From contig OX463859.1 in the NCBI GenBank assembly GCA_949825065.1, forward strand, positions 18,185,220 to 18,249,219: a stretch of DNA of 64,000 nt. The letters are read 5' to 3'. This document shows, piece by piece, positions 55,441 to 64,000 of the stretch; positions within the stretch are counted from its first letter, which is position 1, and the number at the start of each line of letters is the position of its first letter. Position numbers and translations under genes: made by a program. The notes below the pieces were generated by a model. That model saw only the letters and a program-made list of their open reading frames with translations, had not been told where the DNA came from and searched no databases. Source of the stretch: Odontocerum albicorne. Lineage: Eukaryota; Arthropoda; Insecta; Trichoptera; Odontoceridae.

Positions 55441-56245
55441 ATAGATTCATGCACATTCTCAGACCTTTACTGTCCATGTTTTATGTGTGTTATATGACTA
55501 GTAAATTTTTTGTCAACAGTTAGAGCAAATATTATTCAAATCTTAATGATTTACTTTCAAGGAATATATTTATTTCCATTTACAACATATCAATCATACT
55601 TGGGTTCTACTGTAGTGTGTCGGCTGTATGTTAGCTTTACTAAGATAGCGTCAATGTAGATCTGGCATACATGCACGCTCTTTTGCTACTGTAGCAAACT
55701 ATTGGGGCTCTTAATAAAAAAGCATTGGGGCTTTCTCTAACTGGTCCAAAATATTCTGAAATACTTCTATTAAGCAAAACTAAAAACAAAAAAAAGTACA
55801 ACATAAAAAAAAACTTAAGCAAAATATCTCAAAATTATTGATCGTGTTTGCTGGTATGTAATAGTAGAATAATTGCATTTGACTTATACCTAACCTCTAG
55901 CAAAACTAAGACTCCATGATAACACCATCCAAAGGAACGTGGAATCTACATTTGACAACCTCACTTCACCGATTCCCCAGCCTCTAGAAATCCAATCTAG
56001 AATAGACATTTGTTATGGTGTTAAAGTAAATTTTACTGATTACTCTTAACCTACTGGTCTTGGAAGTTTGATGTCCTTGTCATTGGGTTTGATCTTTCAA
56101 AACTGCATGCTTGCTGAAGTACAACAGCTTTCACTCAATAAACCAAGACACACACAGATGACTTCTATTCATAGGATAACTGACAATCATACTCTTTCAC
56201 GAGGGATAGCCAATCGTATCATAAAATATCAATCTTACATCTAAT
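55441..56245. other. Unannotated flank
   Basis: No recognisable gene or repeat. Confidence 0.4.
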
Positions 56246-56249
56246 TTTT

Positions 56250-56410
56250 GTTCGATTCTCAATGGTACCTGAAAAAAAATTTATCCCAGTCTCAGATTTT
56301 TCTGGTAACAATATTCACAAGCACTAGACTTATATGAGTGTTGTTGCCTCTTCATATGCCGTAGGATTGTCAACACGTGCCATAGTGGACTGCAAGTTCC
56401 ATGCCTCTAC
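56250..56410 (-). repeat. Dispersed repeat A, copy 3
   Basis: The reverse complement gives CACTATGGCACGTGTTGAC, GAAGAGGCAACAACACTC, TATTGTTACCAG and ACCATTGAGAATCGAAC, collinear with 2120-2202 plus 3487-3540. It is the uninterrupted version that shows where mariner 1 landed. Confidence 0.65.
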
Positions 56411-56467
56411 TCCAGTGATTTTAAACCCAAATATAGTATGCGATTAATGTTAACTTTTAATAATACA

Positions 56468-57663
56468 TACGAGGGTAGTCCTAAAAGTACCCGACCTAAC
56501 AAAGAAAACAAAAAAATTGGGAAAAAATATTTTTATTTCTCAACATAGTCTCCTTTCAGCTCGACACACTTTTCCCAGCGATGTTCAATAGCTTCGATAC
56601 CCTGTTTATAGTGAGTTTTTTCAAGTTTGGAAAAAGAAAATAATCCGAGGGGGCTAAATCTGAAGCAATTCGAACTTTAATTCATTGATTTTGGCCACCG
56701 CGATAACAGATGTGTGAACTGGTGCATTGTCTTGATGAAACAACACTTTCTTTTTCGCCAAATGCGGCCGTTTTTTCTTGATTTCATCACTCAACCGCTG
56801 CAATAAGTTCGCATAATACTCGCCGTTGATTGTTTTTCCTTTTTGAAGATAATCAATGAAAATTATCCCACGCACATCCCAAAAAACTGACGCCATGACC
56901 TTGCCTGCAGATGGAACTATCTTCGCTTTTTTTGAAGCCGATTCTCCCCTTTCAGTCCATTGTTTTGAGTGTTCCTTCGTCTCAGGTGTGAAGTGATGGA
57001 CCCACGTTTCATCCATGGTTATGAATCGATGCAAAAACTCGGCTTTATTGCTGTAAAACATCGCCAAACACTCGATTGAAACATCCTCACGACGCTGTTT
57101 TGTTCCATTGTGAGCAAATGCGGCACCCATCTTGCGCACAGCTTTCTCATGTTCAAATTTTCAGTCAATATGCGATGTACAGCACTTTTTGAAATGCCTA
57201 CCATGTCTGCTAGCTCGCACACTTTCAATCGAAGGTCATCCAATACCATTTTGTGGATTTTCTTTACCATTTCTGGCATGGTCACCTCATTTGGTCTACC
57301 ACTGCGATGTTCGTCTTGGCAGCTCGTACGGCCTCGTTTAAACTCTGCCATCCAATATTTTACTGTTGTAAACGAAGGAGCAGACTCCCCCAGAGTAGAA
57401 TCTAGCTCGGCTTTGATATTGGTTGGACTTAGACCTTTCAAATGAAAGTATTGTATCACATAACGATGACCAATTTTTTCCATGTTTACAAATTCACTGA
57501 GAGCGTTCACTATTGATGGCTGCCAAACAAATACTAAACAACGTAGCGTCTTAAAACTTGAAATTTAAGTTTTATAAGTTAAGTACTTTCTACCATAGTA
57601 ATTTTTTAAAGCAACAACCGCCATCTATACGTCAGGTCGGGTACTTCTGGGACCACCCTCGTA
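56468..57663 (-). mobile_element. Mariner element 5 with TIRs (internally deleted)
   Basis: The left end CGAGGGTAGTCCTAAAAGTA from 56470 and the right end CTGGGACCACCCTCG to 57661 are inverted repeats of about 30 bp, flanked by TA. About 1.19 kb, roughly 100 bp short of a full mariner because the C-terminal coding part is deleted. Confidence 0.92.
56550..57480 (-). pseudogene. Mariner transposase pseudogene (element 5)
   Basis: It starts MEKIGHRYVIQYFHLKG at 57480. The N-terminal half is intact (WMAEFKRGRTSCQDEHRSGR; LCARWVPHLLTMEQN). A frameshift follows near 57110, and the next frame continues (FLHRFITMDETWVHHF; KVMASVFWDVRGIIFIDYL; VLFHQDNAPVHTS). After KFELLQ a small deletion removes HPPYSPD. 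LAPSDYFLFPNLKK is in another frame, and roughly 40-60 residues before the C-terminus are missing. Related in type to element 1, but a different copy with different TIRs. Inactive. Confidence 0.9.
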
Positions 57664-57849
57664 AGAGTTTTACTATCTTGACCACACTCTTGAATATGTC
57701 CGCACCCCCATTTCGAATATGTTGTAGGGTACCATATAGATGAATGAAAAAGTCAATTCGTGTCAGCCCCTAACATTTACTATTATTATTATTTACACTT
57801 ATATTTACTATTATAAGCAGCATGAATGCTGTCATATATCAAAAAGCAG

Positions 57850-58275
57850 AAAATCATTCCAAGCAAAGGAAACCAAACACCATTAAAACAACATTTTTGC
57901 ATAGAAACTTGTTCAGATGGCTTTTAAAAAGATTCAATGTAACAACACTCCTCACATAATTGGGATGTTTGTTCAAAGATTCTATAACTCGGTTAGCAAA
58001 ACAATGTTTACTTGTTTTACTGTCATTGTAGAATTTAGTTTTGGCGAGTTTCAAATTATGTCCTTTCAAATGTGTATTGTGATTAAAAGAAAATCGTTGG
58101 CAGAGTTCAGAGCAATCATAATGAATGCTAAAGATGTTATAACACTCAATCAAGTCTCCACAATTTCATCTTTGTTGCAGAGTGGGCAACTTCAATAAAC
58201 GCAGTCTATTTATGATATTTTCATCTTTTTTGTCTATTAAACATGCCCCTAAAGATGAGTCGTTGAACTCAAAAC
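57850..58275 (-). mobile_element. LINE family 3 RT C-terminus
   Basis: The minus frame 57854-58153 gives DCSELCQRFSFNHNTHLKGH, NLKLAKTKFYNDSKTSKHCF and ANRVIESLNKHPNYVRSVVT, then LNLFKSHLNKFL. A LLKLPTLQQR-like start lies upstream in another frame. Same family as 24205-24770, and clearly better preserved. Confidence 0.8.
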
Positions 58276-59600
58276 CAGTCAGGTTTAAGATAAATATTGT
58301 GGTAGAATAAAAACAGTGGTCTTCAATTTAATAGTTTTAAACATGAAACTCCATTTTATCCTATTTTAATACAAAACTTATCTTTAATGGATTTATTTGT
58401 TTAAAAGCTTCAAGATGAAACTTCATTTACTGTAGCTATATATTTTATATTTTAAAATTATATAAAAAAGCTGTGAAATTTTACAATTTTAAAAGTTTTG
58501 TAATAATACATATAATTTTTCTTTACACTTATTTATTTAAAAATTTTATGTATCACTGAATAATAGATATTTGTAATCAATTTAATATTCCTCATAGTTC
58601 TTCGACATTGTGGAATAAATTATATTATAATAATTATATGATGAAATATAGTACAGGGATGATTAATTTTGTGTAAATAAAACCAAAGATTTATATATTG
58701 TAGAATTTTATACATCAATCACTATACAATTTTTAAAATTTAAACTTCGATACAATGTCGCATTGTACAATTAGAATAATTATTTAACTGTCTTGTCTAT
58801 AAAGATGAAATCTATTTACATTTATTTAAATTCATGCATAATTTTATAACTATTTCGTAGTAATCATGATTAAAACCTCAGTTTAGAAAAATCTTTATTT
58901 AATTTGTATTCGAAATAAAAATTCAGATAAAATATATCAGGTCGGCTAACTCCAAAACTTTGTAAGAGTTAGACCATTAAAAATGTGTATCGAGTACACA
59001 TTTTTAATAATCTTATATTGATAAAAATATTCTTTTAATTTTATTTTTCTAAACAAATTTTTGACTACAAACTATATGAATCATGTCGTGTTTCCATATA
59101 TTTTCTTGTATAAAATCTTGTATTTCTGTATTAACTCAATCTAAATTTTAATTATATTTTGTGAAATATGTTCATAGTTGAAATCGACATAAATTAATAA
59201 ATAAAAATATGTGAATTATGTTTTTCTTTATAAAGATAGGAATAAAAGAAAGCATTTCAATACTGTTCTATATAGATCAGTCCGCAGTCCAAATCCAAGC
59301 CTCCCACATAAGGCCAAGACTGCAAATCTTGTAATCACAACATGTGTGTATTGTGCGAGATAAAAGCCCGATTTCTCAATTCCATAGTAGTAGTAGGCGA
59401 TAAAACAGCACAGCTCTTGGCCAGGTATCATACATACTTCCTCTTGAATATTATTCTGATTTATTTTTAAAAATAATATTGTATTTTTTTTAATTTCAAG
59501 AGCTAAATCGAAATAATGTTGAACAATATTATAATTAATTCAGTTGGACTGTAATCCATTTAATATTAATTAAAAAAAAAGAATACACTCAAATATATTT
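58276..59600. other. Unannotated AT-rich flank
   Basis: Very AT-rich. There is a short palindrome AAATGTGTATCGAGTACACATTT near 58980-59005. No gene recognised. Confidence 0.4.
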
Positions 59601-59601
59601 T

Positions 59602-59766
59602 GTTGTACCTGTCGGGGTTATTTCCATATGGCAATTTCTTCCAACCGACTAGACATTGAGTGAAAACCAGACTAGATCATTTAAAAAAAAAATAGATACC
59701 AACAGGAATCAAACTGCAACACCCAGATTGGAAGTCTTATCTTACCAACTTGGCTATGAGGTTTTG
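59602..59766 (-). mobile_element. tRNA-derived SINE, near full length
   Basis: On the minus strand an A-box-like segment (TAGCCAAGTTGGTAAGATA) and a poor B-box (GCAGTTTGATTCC) precede the body CTAGTCTGGTTTTCACTCAA, CGGTTGGAAGAAATTGC and AGGTACAACA. The order matches 3696-3904. Confidence 0.65.
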
Positions 59767-60260
59767 TATCTGAATATATGTCATTGGTGTTAAGTGTTTT
59801 GGAAGTTACTTAAATTATGTAATTGTTTTATTTTTTCATTGAAAAATAAAATTAAATAGAAAAATATAACGATACTACTTTTTAGATTGGGCTATATGAT
59901 GAGTGTATGCAGTTATCTCTAGAATATTAAAATAAATGTGGCCTATTAAATATCAGAATTGTATTCCTACTGCGACATAAATAGAACTTTGGGTTCACAG
60001 TTAGCTTAAAAGTTTAAAATATCAAGGATAACATCAAATTATTTTAGAAACTATTATGTATTATTATATTTTACAACATTGATTCCTTTATTCTATGGAA
60101 AATATATTATTTTTTTGTTTGTAATTCTCCTATAATACATGAATACTATTTAGTTGCATTTGGAAGTCTGTATAAATTATTTGATAAGAATAAAAATCAT
60201 TTTACAAGAGTTACTTGTATCATTTCACCCTATTATATCTATTCATATAAATAAAAACTA
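59767..60260. other. Unannotated AT-rich stretch
   Basis: No feature recognised before the satellite array. Confidence 0.4.
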
Positions 60261-61067
60261 TTAAGAGTACTTGTGTTATGCTTTTATATGTGTCTTTACA
60301 TCAATCTGAACCACACTTTGCCCTGACCTCACTCTTGCATTAAGAGTACTTGTGTTATGCTTTTACATTCGTGTCTTTACATCAATCTGAACCACACTTT
60401 GCCCTGACCTCACTCTTGCATTAAGAGTACTTGTGTTATGCTTTTACATTTGTGTCTTTACATCAATCTGAACCACACTTTGCCCTGACCTCACTCTTGC
60501 ATTAAGAGTACTTGTGTTATGCTTTTATATGTGTCTTTACATCAATCTGAACCACACTTTGCCCTGACCTCACTCTTGCATTAAGAGTACTTGTGTTATG
60601 CTTTTACATTCGTGTCTTTACATCAATCTGAACCACACTTTGCCCTGACCTCACTCTTGCATTAAGAGTACTTGTGTTATGCTTTTACATTTGTGTCTTT
60701 ACATCAATCTGAACCACACTTTGCCCTGACCTCACTCTTGCATTAAGAGTACTTGTGTTATGCTTTTACATTTGTGTCTTTACATCAATCTGAACCACAC
60801 TTTGCCCTGACCTCACTCTTGCATTAAGAGTACTTGTGTTATGCTTTTACATTTGCGTCTTTACATCAATCTGAACCACACTTTGCCCTGACCTCACTCT
60901 TGCATTAAGAGTACTTGTGTTATGCTTTTACATTTGTGTCTTTACATCAATCTGAACCACGGTTTGCCCTGACTTCACTCTTGCATTAAGAGTACTTGTG
61001 TTATGCTTTTACATTCGTGTCTTTACATCAATCTGAACCACACTTTGTCCTGACCTCACTCTTGCAT
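60261..61067. repeat. 79/81-bp satellite array, 10 copies
   Basis: TTAAGAGTACTTGTGTTATG starts at 60261, 60340, 60421, 60502, 60581, 60662, 60743, 60824, 60905 and 60986. Variants at the middle (TTTTATATGTGTC, 79 bp; TTTTACATTCGTGTC and TTTTACATTTGTGTC, 81 bp) come in the order 1-2-3-1-2-3, then 3-like copies. The first six units are therefore two copies of a 241-bp higher-order unit. No coding. Confidence 0.97.
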
Positions 61068-61204
61068 TAAAATTGAGTAATTAGAAGACTCCATTTGAGA
61101 ATTGGTCAATCCTAATTGACCAATTCTCAAATGGAGTCTTCTAATTACTCAATCCTAATTGACCAATTCTCAAATGGAGTCTTCTAATTACTCAATTTTA
61201 ATGC
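61064..61204. repeat. Long hairpin with a duplicated right arm
   Basis: The left arm 61064-61110 (GCATTAAAATTGAGTAATTA ... GGTCAAT) pairs perfectly with 61115-61153 over 39 bases across a 4-nt spacer. The right arm with spacer (43 bp) is repeated immediately at 61154-61196. The final TTTAATGC completes the outer part of the stem. Confidence 0.95.
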
Positions 61205-61844
61205 TTTTTTAATTTCAATTTTAATGCTTCCTAAAGCAGGAACTGAGCAGAGAAATAACTATCCAAAGTTTTCTGCTTTGCATATTTTCTCTTTTCCTCT
61301 TCAAGCTGCTTCTAACAATATACGAGTATATACTCATACGAGCATTTTATACTCATAAATTTTTCGAGAAAATTAGAATTTCTTCAGCGTTAACTTTTGA
61401 AAAATCTTTGTTTTGTTTCGTGTCTCTTAAGGGTTGATCTTGGTCCATTTTGTGCAAATCTTCATTTATTTCTAATTTAAAAAATATTCCATATATTCTG
61501 TTTTTCCATAAAACTAATTTGATTGAGTATTAATTTTAATTATCCTGTGGATGGAAAACACCTGTGTATTGGTTTATTGAGTACAAGCCATTGCATTTCA
61601 GCAGGCACACAGTTTTAACAGATCAAATCCAAAGTTCCGATGGCAAGGAGACTCTTATAAGACGATCGGCAAGTTTTTTTACTCCAGCCTTTCATTAGGC
61701 CGAGATTTATAAAATATAGCGCTTTTTTGTGTTGGTTAGTAGCACTATTAGAATTTATGATACGTAGCATTATAAACTACAGATGGAAAATTACCTAAAA
61801 GTAAAATCTCATGATTAGCATGAATACTAACCGACATATTAAGT
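61205..61844. other. Unannotated stretch
   Basis: AT-rich. No gene or element recognised. Confidence 0.4.
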
Positions 61845-61972
61845 TAAGTAAGCCTGAAGTAAAAACCGGACTGGGGCCCTTTTTAATAAAATTGAGTACT
61901 AAAAGAAAGTGGCCCAGCAATCTGTGATTTGCAAGATAGGTGTCTTATCAACCAGGTCATAGAAGTCATCCC
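61845..61972 (-). mobile_element. tRNA-derived SINE fragment
   Basis: Reverse complement: GACCTGGTTGATAAGACACC, a damaged B-box region, then GGGCCCCAGTCCGGTTTTTA and CTTCAGGC, the head and first part of the body. Confidence 0.55.
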
Positions 61973-62249
61973 CTCCTGTCAAGCCAGTATACCTAATAAT
62001 GAGCAATAGTGAAGTGTTTCTGTTACAACAGAGAAATTAATAATCAAACCTGAATATTGTTAGTGAAAACATCATAAAATATACAGCTTGTTGATACACA
62101 ATTGTAGGAACAATAAGAATTGAATAAAATAATATTTCGCTAACAGAATTAAAAAGTTCCTCCTAATCCACCTCCAAACTAAACAAACAGCATTCTTAAA
62201 ATAACTAGACAATAGAAATATTTGGGGTTTCGTTATTATATTATAATTA

Positions 62250-62395
62250 CACTTTCGTTGCATACAGTACAACCTGATTTACTGCTATGTGACAATCTCT
62301 TCCAAGTGACCAGAAATATGTTCAAGAGACCTAAGTGAAACTCGGATTTTTTTGCAATGCAAATATCCAGGGCAACCAACAAGGCCGTGGAATTT
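62250..62395 (-). mobile_element. tRNA-derived SINE fragment
   Basis: The body motifs GTTTCACTTAGGTCTC, CTGGTCACTTGGAAGAG, GTAAATCAGGTTGTACTG and TATGCAACGAAAGTG are well conserved on the minus strand. The tRNA-like head at 62355-62395 is worn (GGCCTTGTTGGTTGCC). Confidence 0.6.
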
Positions 62396-62559
62396 TTCAT
62401 TATATTGAGCAAAAAAAAACAAAAGCTCTTCAAATATAGTTTCTAATCTACTTTAATCAGGAACTGATTCAGAGCGAAACATTTATCACAAAATATTAAA
62501 TATAAACAGATGTACGCCATCCAAGAATTCAAAAACAAAATCCTGTTTTAAAACACTTT

Positions 62560-62770
62560 GATGGCGTATTATAAAATTACTATTGCAAAGGAAGAAATGT
62601 GGCAAACCATTCAAAAATATATATACTGTGTATGGTGACGATGTAGTGAACTTTCATATGTGTAAAAATTCCGTAATGCTGATACGACACTCGAAGGTGG
62701 TGTCCGCTACGGAAGGCTGATTATCCCTGATGACGACTAAATCAAGGATTGGTTGAAAATAACCAGCGCT
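62560..62770 (+). mobile_element. Mariner-like N-terminal remnant
   Basis: Frames give YCVYGDDVVNFHMC and GGVRYGRLIIPDDDQIKDW-like text, matching the relic at 26335-26560 on the other strand. Stops and indels throughout. Confidence 0.45.
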
Positions 62771-62784
62771 TTAAAAATATAGTG

Positions 62785-63008
62785 TGAATTTAAGTGGAAG
62801 ACGTGAGAGAGAAAGACCAAGGAAAATATCGTTGGATCAAAAGAATATTATGAAAGAAGGAAATGTAGAAAGTCTGAGAAATCGTAGGTTGTTGTATAAA
62901 GGGTCTGGATCTAGAAGAGGCGAAAAATGTGTGTCAAAATAGGAAAGCCTGGCTGTCTGTCGTCTCTACTTACCCTGACAGGGATATGGCGTGATGGTAG
63001 GTATGTAT
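62785..63008 (+). mobile_element. LINE family 1, 3' fragment
   Basis: TGTGAATTTAAGTGGAAGAC, GAGAGAAAGACCAAGGAAAA and CGTTGGATCAAAAGAATATT, then CTTACCCTGACAGGGATATG and GCGTGATGGTAGGTATGTA. One of the best preserved 3' ends of the family. Confidence 0.7.
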
Positions 63009-64000
63009 AAAAACAAGGAAACTCGAGTTGACAGGTCATATTGCTAGGAAAAGTGGTGATAAAGCCATTAAGATTCACACATAGCATACCGTTCAGCATG
63101 AGACCTGATGGATGGATGGTGGGTGACTGATAGGATGCAGCAAGTATGGTTAGTGACTGGTAAGAGGCGGAACAAAACAGACCCGCCTGGAAAGCAACAG
63201 TGAAGTGAACTTTAGGACTCCATGGTTTATGATGTCTACAGAGGGTAAATGTATGGTATAAATAAAAAACTTGCTTCTCACAACTTGAAAAATATCAACT
63301 TCTAGTACATATTGTATGTGTAAATGTCAATACTTTAATTGAATTGTAAATTTGAGTCAGGTTTAATTTTTTGAGTATGAAATTTTGGTTGATCAATTAA
63401 ATTTATGGTCACCCAGTAGTTTTTTACATATTGCACTTTCTCAAGAGAAGTCACACAACTCAAAAATAAATTATTGAGTACTGATTTATGAACTCCTTAT
63501 TACAAAATAGACAAAATCATCAGAATTTAAAGATGGAAATATATCAAGAATTTAAAGATGACACAGATTACTTGATTGTGCAACATCTCACTATGACCCA
63601 ACTCATCGTATTAAATCAAATTTTCTTTTATCACCCATTTAAAAATATATATTTTAAGTAATCACTTTTTTTGAGAAGGTGGGATATACTCTTAAATATT
63701 TTTAACGATGACATTACTAAACAATATTACACATAATTGGTTTAGCTTTGATTTTAAACATGATGAAATATATTTGATTTTAAACATGATTAAAAATAAC
63801 TAGTAAATAATCCTTGAATGACATTTATTGATTAAGAAAAATTATGACCAATATTTAAAACATTTAAAAAAAATTGAGGATTTATATCACATTATTTATA
63901 AATGCTTACTTTAATTAGATATTTACAATTATTAAAGTTAATTTTTTACATTATTTATGGAAATCTGAGATAAAAATTGAAAAATTTCATTTAACTATTG
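63009..64000. other. Unannotated AT-rich end of window
   Basis: AT-rich DNA with short direct duplications (GAATTTAAAGATG near 63524-63560; GATTTTAAACATGAT near 63750-63790). No gene recognised. Confidence 0.4.

Overview
The window is animal nuclear DNA, very probably from an insect. It is AT-rich, has long introns with GT/AG splice sites, and is crowded with mariner, piggyBac, hAT, non-LTR (LINE) and tRNA-derived SINE remnants. The insect assignment is an inference from the mix of mariner groups and SINE/LINE types; I cannot name a species.

One host gene runs along the + strand from about 4973 to 48336: a catalytically competent, membrane-anchored ADAM metalloprotease-disintegrin. I could place 14 coding exons by reading frame, splice signals and phase. 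In order they encode the prodomain (4973-11613, cysteine switch and a furin site R-Y-K-R), the zinc protease domain (14059-18850, HEMGHNFGMEHD), disintegrin and cysteine-rich domains (19759-26029), an EGF-like region (26871-28402) and the transmembrane segment (31006-31138). The signal-peptide exon(s) are not visible. Two 3' ends are possible. Reading straight through the transmembrane exon stops at 31997 (about 1013 aa in the window). Splicing from 31138 to a terminal exon at 45171-48336 adds a 1054-residue proline/serine-rich tail (about 1782 aa in the window). Both frames close exactly and each has a poly(A) signal downstream.

The introns and 3' flank hold almost everything else. 1-4700: a CpG-rich block, a hairpin, a 27-bp minisatellite, a broken mariner inside another repeat, and several SINEs. 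6.3-15.4 kb: LINE fragments, a TTAA-flanked MITE and a hAT relic. 16363-17653: a mariner with an intact frame, inside the intron that splits the zinc-binding motif. 20200-23173: a piggyBac-type element with two in-frame stops and a duplicated left end. 29124-30382: 13 copies of a 95/97-bp satellite. 34645-37222: an intact cecropia-type mariner nested in an older broken mariner. 37.5-45 kb: LINE fragments. 56468-57663: an internally deleted mariner. 60261-61204: ten copies of a 79/81-bp satellite ending in a long hairpin. The remaining tracts are AT-rich and I recognise nothing in them.

No bacterial operon, CRISPR array, rRNA or genuine tRNA gene is present. The most interesting host biology is the alternative cytoplasmic tail of the ADAM protein. 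The most interesting mobile DNA is the nested mariner pair, the intact mariner frames and the nearly intact piggyBac.
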